Positions 7,352 to 15,919 of a stretch of DNA of 64,000 nucleotides are shown here, in pieces. The stretch covers positions 1 through 64,000 of the forward strand of contig DASUDX010000063.1 of assembly GCA_036275365.1 (NCBI GenBank), in the 5' to 3' direction. Under the pieces are notes generated by a model that ran no database searches, was not told where the DNA came from, and saw only the letters and a program-made list of their open reading frames with translations. Every line of letters begins with the position of its first letter. Positions within the stretch are counted from its first letter, which is position 1. Made by a program: the position numbers and the translations under genes. The stretch is from DASUDX01 sp036275365. GTDB taxonomy: Bacteria > Pseudomonadota > Gammaproteobacteria > Nevskiales > Nevskiaceae.

Positions 7352-8542
7352 TCAGCGGGCGGCGGCGATGTCGGTCGCCTGCACGGTGCTGCCACCATTG
7401 CCCCAGGACTGGCGGGTGTAGGTGGCAACCGCGGCGAGATCGGCATCGGAGAGATGGGCGAAGCCCGGCATGATTCCCTTGCCCTTGAGCAGCTGGGCGA
7501 TCTGGGTGGCGGCCTCGCCGTTGGCGAGCTTGCTGCCCACCAGGCTCGGGAAGTTCGGCGGCAGACCCTGGCCGGTCGGCTGGTGGCAGGCCGAGCAGTT
7601 GGCGAGATAGACCTTCTCGCCGGTCTTGAGCAGGTCCGCCTCGCTCAGCGCGACCGGCGCGGCGGCGGCGACTTCCACCGCGGCCGGCGCCGCAGCGGCG
7701 GCCATTTCCACCTCGGCGACCGGGCTCGCGGCGGCGACCTCGCTGGCCTTGCCGCCCTTGGCGGCGAGGAAGGCCTGGAACTCTTCTTCCGGGACCGCCT
7801 TGACCACGATCGGCATGAAGCCGTGGTCACGGCCGCACAGCTCGGCGCAGACGCCACGGTAGGTGCCCGGCTCCTCGATCTTGGCCCAGACCTCGTTGAC
7901 ATAGCCCGGGATGGCGTCCTTCTTCACCGCCATCGCCGGCACCCACCAGGCGTGGATCACATCGTTGGAGGTGATCAGGAAGCGCACCTTCTTGCCCACC
8001 GGCAGCACCAGCGGGTTGTCGACATCGACCAGGTAGTTGGGCACCTGGGTCACATCGATGCCGGAGCCGACCTGGCGGGCGCGGTTGGATTCGGCGCTCA
8101 GGGTGGAGAAGAAGCTCACGCCCTGGTCGAGGTACTCGTACTGCCACTTCCACTGGTAGCCGGTGACCTTCACGGTCAGCTCGGAGCCGCGGGTGTCATC
8201 CATCTTGATCAGGGTGCCGGCGGCGGGAATCGCCATGCCCACCAGGATCACGAAGGGAATCGCGGTCCAGACGATCTCGACCGTGGTGGAGTGGTGGAAG
8301 TCGGCCGGCTTCGGGTTCTTCGACCGGCGATGGGCGAAGACCGAGTAGAACATCGCGCCGAACACCACCACGGCGATCGCGCAGCAGACCCAGAACATCA
8401 TCATGTGCAGGTCGTGCACTTCGCGGCTGATCTCGGTCACCCCTTCCGGCAGGTTGTAGCGGGAGCCGGTGTAGGCCAGCGCCGCCGTGGGACTCAGGAC
8501 CAGGCTGGCGAGCACTCCGAGGTGCCGAGCGAGCTTCAACAT
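7352..8542 (-). CDS. coxB: Cytochrome c oxidase subunit II with fused cytochrome c (caa3 type)
   Basis: Receives electrons and passes them through CuA to subunit I. The 396-residue product has a signal peptide (to about A23), two membrane segments and the aromatic YQWKWQYEY patch. The CuA site is complete: H197, C232, E234, C236, H240 and M243. After an Ala/Val/Pro-rich linker (about 265-300) comes a class I cytochrome c domain with C316-S-A-C-H320 and probable axial Met 358 (MPGF). The oxidase therefore carries its own covalently bound cytochrome c. A good GGAG Shine-Dalgarno precedes the ATG. The DUF2244 gene ends immediately before it with no gap. Confidence 0.97.
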   Translation of the reverse strand: MLKLARHLGVLASLVLSPTAALAYTGSRYNLPEGVTEISREVHDLHMMMFWVCCAIAVVVFGAMFYSVFAHRRSKNPKPADFHHSTTVEIVWTAIPFVILVGMAIPAAGTLIKMDDTRGSELTVKVTGYQWKWQYEYLDQGVSFFSTLSAESNRARQVGSGIDVTQVPNYLVDVDNPLVLPVGKKVRFLITSNDVIHAWWVPAMAVKKDAIPGYVNEVWAKIEEPGTYRGVCAELCGRDHGFMPIVVKAVPEEEFQAFLAAKGGKASEVAAASPVAEVEMAAAAAPAAVEVAAAAPVALSEADLLKTGEKVYLANCSACHQPTGQGLPPNFPSLVGSKLANGEAATQIAQLLKGKGIMPGFAHLSDADLAAVATYTRQSWGNGGSTVQATDIAAAR

Positions 8543-9076
8543 TCACCAATCTCCAAGAAACGAACCTGCCGGGCGGATGCCCACCTCGGGCGGCGCCGCG
8601 ACTGCCTGCGGCCCCTCCCTCAACAATCCCTGCACGCGAAGGCAGAGCCGCTCGCGTTCTTCATCCGTGAGGCAGCGGCCGATCTCGACCCGCCGCCCCG
8701 AACTGCTCAGCCTCAGCCGCGTCGGCTGGTTGCGGCGCCGGGGCCGCTCCAGCTCGGCCCGGGTCCACAGCCGTGGGAACTCGACCCGGCTCTGTGCGCC
8801 CTGCCCCAGCAGCCCGGTCTCCACCACCACCTGATCGGCGTCGACGCTCACCACCTCGCGGTAGCGGTTGCGCTTCTGCGTGATCCACAGCGCACCGCCC
8901 AGGGCGGCCAGCTCCAGCCCGGCGAAGGGCACCACCGGCCAGAACCCCATGGCGACGCAGACCCCGCACACCGCGCCGGCCCCGGCGCTCATCAGGCCCA
9001 TGAACAGCCAGGCGCCCCGAGGGGTCAGCGAGGCGTTGGGGCCGATCACGATCCGAACCGCTGGAACAGGCGTCAC
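8543..9076 (-). CDS. DUF2244 domain membrane protein
   Basis: A 177-residue protein with two adjacent membrane helices (about residues 20-65) followed by a soluble PH-like region (VVSVDADQVVVETGLL ... SRVEFPRLWTRAEL), the layout of DUF2244 proteins. These are commonly the first gene before coxB; their role in oxidase biogenesis is not established. The stop touches the coxB ATG with no space, so the two are probably cotranscribed. The start used is a GTG; a second GTG seven codons in (VRIVIGPN) is an alternative. Confidence 0.75.
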   Translation of the reverse strand: MTPVPAVRIVIGPNASLTPRGAWLFMGLMSAGAGAVCGVCVAMGFWPVVPFAGLELAALGGALWITQKRNRYREVVSVDADQVVVETGLLGQGAQSRVEFPRLWTRAELERPRRRNQPTRLRLSSSGRRVEIGRCLTDEERERLCLRVQGLLREGPQAVAAPPEVGIRPAGSFLGDW

Positions 9077-9181
9077 GGGAGGGAGCCGGTGCAGGGACGA
9101 GCGCAGTGTCGCAGAGCAGCGGGATTGTAGAGCATGGTGTCGAGGCCCCGCAAAAGCTGGGAAGGCCCTCGGCAGCGGTTT

Positions 9182-9880
9182 TCACCGCCGGTCGGACGCC
9201 GGCCGCGGATCGTCGAGCAGGCGCGCCAGCACGGTGGCCGCCACCGGCGCGGGCGCGCCGTCGGTGAAGGCGCCCAGCAGGGGCACCGGCAGGCGCTGAC
9301 GCAGGTCGTCCAGGTTCTCCGCCCAGCGCGGCATGGTCGGATCCGGCAGGTTGGCGATCCAGCCGACCAGCGGGGCGCGCGCCTGGATGGCGGCGACGCT
9401 GAGCTGGGCGTGGTTGAGGCAGCCCAGCCGCAGGGCCACCACCAGCACCACCGGCCAGCCCTGTTCCACCACCCAGTCGGCGTAGCTGCGGCGCTCGTCG
9501 AGCGGGGTGAGCCAGCCGCCGGCGCCTTCGATCAGGCACAGCGCATGACCCGCCGGCAGGCGCTCCAGCCCTGCGCTCAGGCGGGCGGTGTCGATCACCT
9601 GTCCCTCGCTGCGGGCGGCCAGATGCGGGGCCACCGCCTCGCGCAGCAGCAGCGGGTTGACCTGCTCGTAACCCGGCGATCCCCAGGAAACCGCCTGCAG
9701 GGCCAGGGCGTCCTCGTTGGCCCAGCCCTGACCGTGGCGCTCGGCGCCGGAGGCGATCGGCTTGTAGCCACAGGCCGGCAGGCCGCGCTCGCGGGCGGCC
9801 TCGAGCAGGCGCACGGTGACCCAGGTCTTGCCCACGCCGGTATCGGTGCCGGTGATGAAGAGGCGCCGCGGCGTGCTCAT
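9182..9880 (-). CDS. bioD: Dethiobiotin synthetase
   Basis: ATP-dependent ureido ring closure of DAPA to dethiobiotin, the penultimate step of biotin synthesis. The 232-residue product opens with the P-loop GTDTGVGKT (residues 11-19), has the YKPIASG substrate loop and the EGAGGWLTP motif typical of BioD. The ATG overlaps the bioF stop by 4 bp. It is the last gene of bioB-bioF-bioD. Confidence 0.96.
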   Translation of the reverse strand: MSTPRRLFITGTDTGVGKTWVTVRLLEAARERGLPACGYKPIASGAERHGQGWANEDALALQAVSWGSPGYEQVNPLLLREAVAPHLAARSEGQVIDTARLSAGLERLPAGHALCLIEGAGGWLTPLDERRSYADWVVEQGWPVVLVVALRLGCLNHAQLSVAAIQARAPLVGWIANLPDPTMPRWAENLDDLRQRLPVPLLGAFTDGAPAPVAATVLARLLDDPRPASDRR

Positions 9881-11097
9881 GGGCTGTCGTCCGCCGCAGG
9901 CAGCGCCGCGAGCCCGGCCTGCAGGGCATCGAGCAGGCCGTCGATGTCGGCCGTCTCGTGCGCCGCGCTGAGGGTGATGCGCAGCCGCGAGGTGCCGGCG
10001 GGCACGGTGGGCGGCCGGATCGCCGCCACCCAGTAGCCCTGTTCGAACAGCGCCGCCGACAGCGCCAGCGCCCGCGCGGCACTGCCCAGCAGCAGCGGCT
10101 GGATCGGGGTGGCCGAGAGCTTCCCGCCGACGCCCAGCGGCAGCCCGCGCGCCCGCGCGCCGGCCTGGAAGTGGGCGATGTGGGCGTGCAGGCGCCGGCG
10201 GCGCTCCGGCTCGGCCTGGACCAGGCGCAGGGCCTCGTGCGCGGCGGCGGCCATCGCCGGCGGCGGCGCGGTGGAGAACACCCAGGGCCGGGCCTTCTGG
10301 ATCAGGGTCTCGATCAGCGCCGCCTCGCCGGCGACGAAGGCGCCCGCCGCACCCAGGGACTTGCCCAGGGTGCCGACCAGCACATCGGCTAGCACCGGGG
10401 CCGCAGCGGCCTCGCGCCAGTGGGCGATCACGCCCTGCCCGTCCGCGCCCAGCACCCCGAAGCCATGGGCGTCGTCCACCATCAGCGCCGCACCGCGGGC
10501 CTGGCACAGTGCCGAGAGCGCCGGCAGATCGGCCAGATCGCCGTCCATGCTGAACACCCCGTCGGTGACCAGCAGGCTCAGCCCGCCCCCGCTGGCCGCC
10601 TCGTCCAGCGCCGCCGCAAAGGCGTCCCGCTCCCCGTGCGGCACCCGCAGGTAGCGCGCCCCGCTCAGGCGCCCGCCATCGATCAGCGAGGCGTGGTTGA
10701 GCGCATCGGCCACCAGCGCATCGCCGCGTCCGAGCAGGGCGCGCAGCACGCCCAGGTTGGCGGCCCAGCCGGAGGAGAACAGCAGCACCCGCTCGCAGCC
10801 GAGAAAGGCCGCCAGCGCCTCCTCCAGCCGCTGGTGTTCGTGGTTGTAGCCGCTGACCAGGCTGGCGGCGCCGCTGCCGGTGCCGCAGCGGCGCAGGGCG
10901 CTGGCGGCGGCCTCGGCCAGCCGCGGATCGGCGGCCAGGCCCAGATAGTCGTTGCTGCAGAAGTTGAGGCAGTCGCGTCCGTCCACCCGCAGCCGGCGGC
11001 CGTGGGCGCCTTCCACCACGCGGCGGCGCCGGTACAGCTGCTGCTCGTGCTGCTGGCGCAGCCCCGCCTGCAGGCGGGCGGCAAGCGCCGGGCTCAC
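9877..11097 (-). CDS. bioF: 8-amino-7-oxononanoate synthase
   Basis: PLP enzyme that condenses pimeloyl-ACP or pimeloyl-CoA with L-alanine. The 406-residue product shows the alpha-oxoamine synthase features: NDYLGLA, VDDAHGFGVLG (residues 207-217) and the PLP lysine K246 in GTLGKSLGAAG. I chose the GTG at 11097 because it overlaps the bioB TGA as GTGA and gives the family length; the upstream open frame is inside bioB. The ATGA overlap with bioD couples all three genes. Confidence 0.95.
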   Translation of the reverse strand: MSPALAARLQAGLRQQHEQQLYRRRRVVEGAHGRRLRVDGRDCLNFCSNDYLGLAADPRLAEAAASALRRCGTGSGAASLVSGYNHEHQRLEEALAAFLGCERVLLFSSGWAANLGVLRALLGRGDALVADALNHASLIDGGRLSGARYLRVPHGERDAFAAALDEAASGGGLSLLVTDGVFSMDGDLADLPALSALCQARGAALMVDDAHGFGVLGADGQGVIAHWREAAAAPVLADVLVGTLGKSLGAAGAFVAGEAALIETLIQKARPWVFSTAPPPAMAAAAHEALRLVQAEPERRRRLHAHIAHFQAGARARGLPLGVGGKLSATPIQPLLLGSAARALALSAALFEQGYWVAAIRPPTVPAGTSRLRITLSAAHETADIDGLLDALQAGLAALPAADDSP

Positions 11098-12089
11098 GCC
11101 GTGGCCGGGTCCGGGCTCGCGCCCTGTACGCGCAGACCGAGCCGCGCCAGCAGGGCGCGGTCCTTCTCGGCCTGCGGGTTGGCGGTGGTGAGCAGGCGAT
11201 CGCCGTAGAAGATCGAGTTGGCACCGGCGAGGAAACACAGGGCCTGCAGCTCGTCACTCATCGCCTCGCGCCCGGCCGACAGGCGCACGCTCGAGGCCGG
11301 CATGAGAATGCGCGCCACCGCGAGGGTGCGCACGAAGTCGAGCGGGTCCACCGGGGCCTGCCCGTGCAGGGGCGTGCCCGGCACCGGCACCAGCTGGTTG
11401 ATCGGCACCGATTCCGGATGCGGGTCCATCACCGCCAGCTGGCGCAGCAGCTCGGCGCGGTCGGCCGGCTGCTCGCCCATGCCGACGATGCCGCCGCAGC
11501 AGACCTTGACCCCGGCCTTGCGCACATGGGCCAGGGTTTCCAGGCGGTCCTCATAGCGGCGGGTGCCGATGATCTCGCCGTAGAACTCCGGCGAGGTGTC
11601 GAGGTTGTGGTTGTAGTAGTCGAGCCCGGCCTCGGCGAGCGTCTGCGCCTGGTGCTCCTTGAGCATGCCCAGGGTCAGGCAGGTTTCCAGGCCCAGCTGC
11701 TTGACCCCGCGCACCATCGCCTCGAGCGCCGGCAGATCGCGGTCCTTGGGGCTGCGCCAGGCCGCGCCCATGCAGAAGCGGCCGGCCCCCTGGGCCTTGG
11801 CGGCGCGCGCCGCCTCCAGCACCGCGTCCAGGGACATCAGCGGCTCGTTCTTCAGGCCGGTGTCATAGCGCACCGACTGCGGGCAGTAGGCGCAGTCCTC
11901 CGGGCAGGCACCGGTCTTGATCGACAGCAGGGTGGAGAGCTGGACGCTGTCGGCCGGCTGGTGCAGGCGATGCAGGCGCTGGGCCTCGAACAGCAGCTCG
12001 GTGAACGGCCGGGCGAACAGCGCCTCCACCTCGGCGCGGGTCCAGTCATGGCGCAGGTCCGGCCGGGCCGTGGTTCCGAGATCATTCAT
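11094..12089 (-). CDS. bioB: Biotin synthase
   Basis: Radical SAM enzyme that inserts sulfur into dethiobiotin. In the 331 residues the radical SAM cluster motif is C62-x3-C66-x2-C69 (ACPEDCAYCPQS). Also present are FCMGAAWR, the YNHNLDTSPEFY segment and the RLSAGRE region that ligates the second cluster. It is the first gene of the bioBFD operon and divergent from comF, with about 100 bp between them. I see no recognisable BirA operator there. The usual companions bioH and bioC are not in this operon. Confidence 0.97.
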   Translation of the reverse strand: MNDLGTTARPDLRHDWTRAEVEALFARPFTELLFEAQRLHRLHQPADSVQLSTLLSIKTGACPEDCAYCPQSVRYDTGLKNEPLMSLDAVLEAARAAKAQGAGRFCMGAAWRSPKDRDLPALEAMVRGVKQLGLETCLTLGMLKEHQAQTLAEAGLDYYNHNLDTSPEFYGEIIGTRRYEDRLETLAHVRKAGVKVCCGGIVGMGEQPADRAELLRQLAVMDPHPESVPINQLVPVPGTPLHGQAPVDPLDFVRTLAVARILMPASSVRLSAGREAMSDELQALCFLAGANSIFYGDRLLTTANPQAEKDRALLARLGLRVQGASPDPATA

Positions 12090-12191
12090 CAGACATCACC
12101 GTTTTGTTTGATTATTTGGCACACGCTTGCCAGGACCGTCGGCCAGCGCGCAGGCTGCCGAAGTGTTCAAGCCAGGGGGAGGACTGTCAAC

Positions 12192-12878
12192 TTGAACCGC
12201 CCAGGCTGGGTTGACGACTGGCGGGACTGGCTGGCGCCCCCGCACTGCCTGCTCTGTGGCCTTCCCAGCCGCGAGGGGCATTGCCCGGCCTGCCGCGCCA
12301 GCCTGCCCTGGAACCGGCCGGCCTGCCCGGGCTGCGCCCAGCCGGTGGGAAGCGGCGGGCTGTGCCCGCGCTGCCAGCGACGGCGGCCGCCCTTCGAGGC
12401 CGCCTGGGTGCCGCTGCGTCTGGCCTCGCCGGTGCGCGAGGCGGTGCACGCGCTCAAGTACCACGGCCGGCTCGATCAGGCCGAGGCCCTGGCCGGCACG
12501 CTGGTCAGTGCTTTCGACGGTCAGCCACGCCCGGATCTGCTGATTCCGGTCCCCCTGCATGCCGGCCGCCTGCGCAGCCGCGGCTACAACCAGGCGCTGC
12601 TGCTGGGGCTGGCGCTGGCCCGGCGTCTGGCCCTGCCGCTGGCGCGCGAGGCCGCCCGCCGGCTGCATGCGACGCCGGACCAGATCGGCCAGCGCGCCGC
12701 CGAACGCCGCCGCAATCTGCGCGGCGCCTTCGTGGTCGAGCGCGATCTCAGCGGCCTGCGGGTGGCGCTGATCGATGATGTGATGACCACCGGCGCCACC
12801 CTCGAGGCCCTGGCCCGGGCGGCGAAGGCGGCCGGGGCCCGCGAGGTGCTGGCCTGGGCCTGCGCGCGCACGCCCTGA
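12192..12878 (+). CDS. comF: ComF family phosphoribosyltransferase-like protein
   Basis: ComF proteins are linked to DNA uptake during transformation. The 228-residue product has an N-terminal zinc-ribbon with four Cys pairs (C19/C22, C31/C34, C45/C48, C58/C61) and a C-terminal phosphoribosyltransferase domain with the PRPP loop VALIDDVMTTGAT (about 191-203). No ATG lies in range; a strong GGGGGAGGA ribosome site at 12177-12184 sits 8 bp before a TTG, which I take as the start. It is divergent from bioB, a common neighbour in proteobacteria, and ends 2 bp from the convergent esterase gene. Confidence 0.88.
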   Translation: MNRPGWVDDWRDWLAPPHCLLCGLPSREGHCPACRASLPWNRPACPGCAQPVGSGGLCPRCQRRRPPFEAAWVPLRLASPVREAVHALKYHGRLDQAEALAGTLVSAFDGQPRPDLLIPVPLHAGRLRSRGYNQALLLGLALARRLALPLAREAARRLHATPDQIGQRAAERRRNLRGAFVVERDLSGLRVALIDDVMTTGATLEALARAAKAAGAREVLAWACARTP

Positions 12879-12880
12879 AC

Positions 12881-13750
12881 TCAGCGCAGCTGGCGGTCGA
12901 GGAAGGCGATGGCCGCCCGCACCGCCGGGCCATCGGTGAGAAAGGCGGTGATGTGGCCGCGCCCGCGCAGCAGGAACAGCTCCGCCTCCACGCCGTTCTG
13001 GCGCAGCAGGTCGTAGTAGTCCTGGGCGTGATCGGGCCCCACCAGGGTGTCCAGCCCGCCGTGGTAGAGGAAGGTCGGCGGGTGCGCCGGCGTCACATGA
13101 AACACCGGCGAGGCGCGGCGGAACTGCTCGATATGGCTGCGCCGCGGCCCGCCGATCAGCTGCGGCACCAGGGTGCCACCGCCGTACTTGGTCAGATCGC
13201 TCGGCGTGCCACCGGCCACCACCGCCTGCACCGCGGTCGCCGGATCGCCCAGCCCGGCCACCGCCGGGGTGGCCCCGAGCAGGGCGGCGAGATGGGCGCC
13301 GGCGGAATAGCCGAAGGCGGCGATGCGGGCCGGGTCCACGCCGCGTTCACGGCCGGCCGGCGAGCGCAGCCAGCGCACCGCCGCCTGCACATCCTCCAGC
13401 TGGGCGGGGAAGCGATGGGCCGGTGCAAACCGATAGGTGGTGTTCATCACCAGGTAGCCGGCCTCCGCCAGCCGCCAGGCGATGCCCTGGACCTGCTCGC
13501 GATCGCCGCGCTCCCAGCCGCCGCCGTGGATCAGCAGCACCGCCGGATGCGGCCCCTCGCCGAGCGGGCGGTAGAGATCGGCCTGCAGGGCCTGCGGCCA
13601 GCCGGCCGGGGTGAAGCCGAGATCGCGCTCCACGGTCCAGGGCTGGGCCGGGCGGGCCGGCGGCGGCGCGGCCGGTGCGCCAAGGTGACGGGTGCAGGCG
13701 GACAGCAGCAGGGTCAGCACGGTCATCAGAATCAGCGGAGCGGAGGTCAT
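12881..13750 (-). CDS. Alpha/beta hydrolase (esterase) lipoprotein
   Basis: The 289-residue product has a lipobox (LLSAC, C19), so it is likely anchored in a membrane facing the periplasm, followed by a Pro/Ala-rich spacer. The hydrolase fold shows the HGGGW oxyanion loop (75-79), the nucleophile elbow GYSAG (S149), an acidic residue in GGLDTLVGPDH (D234 or D240) and H266 in GRGHITAF. This matches the HSL/BD-FAE-like carboxylesterase family; substrate unknown. It is the last gene of the leftward run from terC, 6 bp after the DUF3667 gene. Confidence 0.85.
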   Translation of the reverse strand: MTSAPLILMTVLTLLLSACTRHLGAPAAPPPARPAQPWTVERDLGFTPAGWPQALQADLYRPLGEGPHPAVLLIHGGGWERGDREQVQGIAWRLAEAGYLVMNTTYRFAPAHRFPAQLEDVQAAVRWLRSPAGRERGVDPARIAAFGYSAGAHLAALLGATPAVAGLGDPATAVQAVVAGGTPSDLTKYGGGTLVPQLIGGPRRSHIEQFRRASPVFHVTPAHPPTFLYHGGLDTLVGPDHAQDYYDLLRQNGVEAELFLLRGRGHITAFLTDGPAVRAAIAFLDRQLR

Positions 13751-13756
13751 CGGGCA

Positions 13757-14575
13757 CTACAGGGCGAGCACGACCGCCATTACGGCGGCGCCGGCCAGAG
13801 CGGACGCATAGGCGAGTCCGATCACCGCCACCCGCAGCACGGTCGGCCCCCAGCCGCCGCCATAGACCCGGCGCAGGGCCAGCGCCAGATACAGCAGCAG
13901 CAGGGCGGTGAGCAGATTGTTCAGCCCGTCGTGAAACGGCTGTGGCCAGGGCACCAGGCCGGGCATCAGCAGCAGATAGGCGAAGCTGTGCAGATGCAGG
14001 GCGAACAGCAGATGTTCCCCGTAGCGGCGCCGGCGGATCAGCAGCTGCAGCAGCAGGGCGAAGGTGGGCACCAGCAGCAGCATCGCGCGCGGGGCCTGCC
14101 GCAGCATGCCGCCACGCAGCACCTCGTCCTGCACCGTCGCCGGCAGGGCGGCGAAGCGGGCCACCTGCTGGTCCAGCGCGGCGATCCCGGTGTCGGCCAC
14201 CACCGTCGAGACCGGCTGGCCGAGGGTTTCGATCTCGAGCGCCGGACCGATGCTGATGCGGATGCCCGGCACCTGGCCCAGCGCCAGGAAGAACAGCAGG
14301 CTCACCGCGACATACAGCGCCAGAGGCTTGATGTAGCGCTGGCGCCGGCCGGCCAGATGATCGAGGGTGAGCTGTCCCGGCTGCAGCAGCAGTGTGCGCA
14401 GGGTCAGGGCGAGCCGGCCGTCGACCGCCAGCAGCTTCTCGGACAGCTCGGCGACAAACCGGCCGACGGTGGGGATCTCGACCCGCGCCGGCTGGCCGCA
14501 GTGCGCGCAGTAGGCATCGGTGAGCGCGCTGCCGCAGTTGGCGCAGACCGCCGGACCGGGCTCGCCGCTGGCCAT
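13757..14575 (-). CDS. DUF3667-like membrane protein with N-terminal zinc ribbon
   Basis: The 272-residue product starts with a four-cysteine zinc ribbon, C11-x2-C14 and C23-x2-C26 (CANCGS ... CAHCGQP), then an LTLRTLLLQPGQLTLDHLAGRRQRYIKP-like segment leading into about five membrane helices. The phrase around QPG and RRxRYxxP is typical of DUF3667 proteins. Function unknown. The start ATG lies 2 bp downstream of the ubiA stop, so it is probably cotranscribed with ubiA. Confidence 0.7.
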   Translation of the reverse strand: MASGEPGPAVCANCGSALTDAYCAHCGQPARVEIPTVGRFVAELSEKLLAVDGRLALTLRTLLLQPGQLTLDHLAGRRQRYIKPLALYVAVSLLFFLALGQVPGIRISIGPALEIETLGQPVSTVVADTGIAALDQQVARFAALPATVQDEVLRGGMLRQAPRAMLLLVPTFALLLQLLIRRRRYGEHLLFALHLHSFAYLLLMPGLVPWPQPFHDGLNNLLTALLLLYLALALRRVYGGGWGPTVLRVAVIGLAYASALAGAAVMAVVLAL

Positions 14576-14577
14576 GC

Positions 14578-15459
14578 TCAGCCGAGGCGGTCCACGACCA
14601 GCCCAAGCAGGATCACCGCCCCGAAGCGATGGCTGGCGAGAAAGGCCTGGAAACAGGCGGCGGGGTCGCGGCTGGCGGCGCGGTGGTGGTCGCGCGCGGC
14701 CAGCAGCCCCGCCAGCACGAGGCCGGCGAAGTAGACCGCGCCGTAGCCCTGCCGCAGACCCAGCACCGCCAGCAGCAGCAGGGCCAGCAGCTGCAGCAGG
14801 CCGATGGCCAGCCGGTCGTGGGCGCCGAACAGCAGGGCGGTCGAGCGCACGCCGATGCGGCGGTCGTCGTCGCGGTCGACCATCGCGTACCAGGTGTCGT
14901 AGGCCACCACCCAGGCGAGGTTGGCACCCATCAGCAGGCCGATCGCAACCGCCTCCAGCGGCTGGCCGAGGGCGATCCAGGCCATCGGAATCCCGCAGGA
15001 AAAGGCGATGCCGAGCACCACCTGCGGCGCCTGCAGGAAACGCTTGGTGAAGGGATAGAGCGCGGCCAGCGCGACCGCCGGCAGACAGGCGATCAGCAGA
15101 ACGGTGTTGCGCAGGCTGCTGACCAGGCCGAAGGCGATCAGGCTCAGCACCACGAACAGCCGCAGCGCCTGATCCGGGCTCAGCTCGCCGGTGGCGAGCG
15201 GTCGGCCACGGGTGCGCGCCACATGGGGATCGAAGCCGCGGTCCGCGTAGTCGTTGATGGCACAACCGGCCGAGCGCATCAGCACCGTGCCGAGCACGAA
15301 TACCGCCAGCACCTGCAGATCCGGCAGACCGTCGGCCGCCACCCACAGCCCCCACAGGGTCGGCCAGAGCAGCAGCCAGATGCCGACCGGACGATCGAGC
15401 CGGGCGAGACGGAGATAGGCGCCGAGCTGGGCGCGGGCGGTGGAGAGCGAAGCAGCCAT
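14578..15459 (-). CDS. ubiA: 4-hydroxybenzoate polyprenyltransferase
   Basis: Attaches the polyprenyl tail to 4-hydroxybenzoate in ubiquinone synthesis; integral membrane enzyme. The 293 residues include the first aspartate motif N69-D70-x2-D73-x3-D77 (NDYADRGFD) followed by RTRGRPLATG, and the second, YDTWYAMVDRDDDRRIGVRS. The ALYPFTKR segment is also characteristic. No ubiC (chorismate lyase) gene is recognised in this window. Confidence 0.96.
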   Translation of the reverse strand: MAASLSTARAQLGAYLRLARLDRPVGIWLLLWPTLWGLWVAADGLPDLQVLAVFVLGTVLMRSAGCAINDYADRGFDPHVARTRGRPLATGELSPDQALRLFVVLSLIAFGLVSSLRNTVLLIACLPAVALAALYPFTKRFLQAPQVVLGIAFSCGIPMAWIALGQPLEAVAIGLLMGANLAWVVAYDTWYAMVDRDDDRRIGVRSTALLFGAHDRLAIGLLQLLALLLLAVLGLRQGYGAVYFAGLVLAGLLAARDHHRAASRDPAACFQAFLASHRFGAVILLGLVVDRLG

Positions 15460-15482
15460 GACGGCGCGCGCGGGAGGGGCAC

Positions 15483-15893
15483 TCAGGGGCGCTCATCCTC
15501 GCGGCTGGGCGGGGTCCAGGTCCAGTTGTCGCTGTCCCCGCCGCCACCGGCGCTGCTCTGCGCCAGACGGCGGGCAAAGGCCGCCTCCGCGGTGTTGAGC
15601 GGCCGCGGCACGAAGTGACGCCGCCACAGGGCGGCGATGCGGGCGGCCGCAGCCGAGGCCGGTGCCGGCTCGGTGCCCAGGCTGGGCAGGCCGCGCTGGG
15701 CGTCGCGCAGTTTCAGCTCGGCCTCCTCCAGCGGACCGGCCGGCAGCGGCACCCGGAAAGCCAGGCCGCCGGGGCTGCCCTGACGCAAGCCCGCCGGATC
15801 GGCCGCGGGCGGCGCAGGCCCGGCACCGGCGCCCTCGGCCAGGGCCAGCGCGGGCGCCAACAGCCATAGCAGCAGGCATAGCCAGGGGCGCAT
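15483..15893 (-). CDS. Hypothetical secreted protein
   Basis: A 136-residue product with a clear signal peptide (MRPWLCLLLWLLAPALALA) and a low-complexity Ala/Pro/Gly-rich mature part. A central stretch, EEAELKLRDAQRGLPSLG, may be helical, and a run of FVPRPLNTAEAAFARRLAQ follows; the end is acidic. I do not recognise a family. It lies between recG (26 bp upstream) and ubiA (23 bp downstream), all leftward, which is the best support that it is a real gene. Confidence 0.5.
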   Translation of the reverse strand: MRPWLCLLLWLLAPALALAEGAGAGPAPPAADPAGLRQGSPGGLAFRVPLPAGPLEEAELKLRDAQRGLPSLGTEPAPASAAAARIAALWRRHFVPRPLNTAEAAFARRLAQSSAGGGGDSDNWTWTPPSREDERP

Positions 15894-15919
15894 CGCGGCA
15901 TCCGCGGCGGAGGAGACGC

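Noticed and set aside
12090..12191. A BirA operator between bioB and comF
   Set aside because: The region is AT-richer than its surround, but I do not see the paired TTGTAAAC-type half sites.
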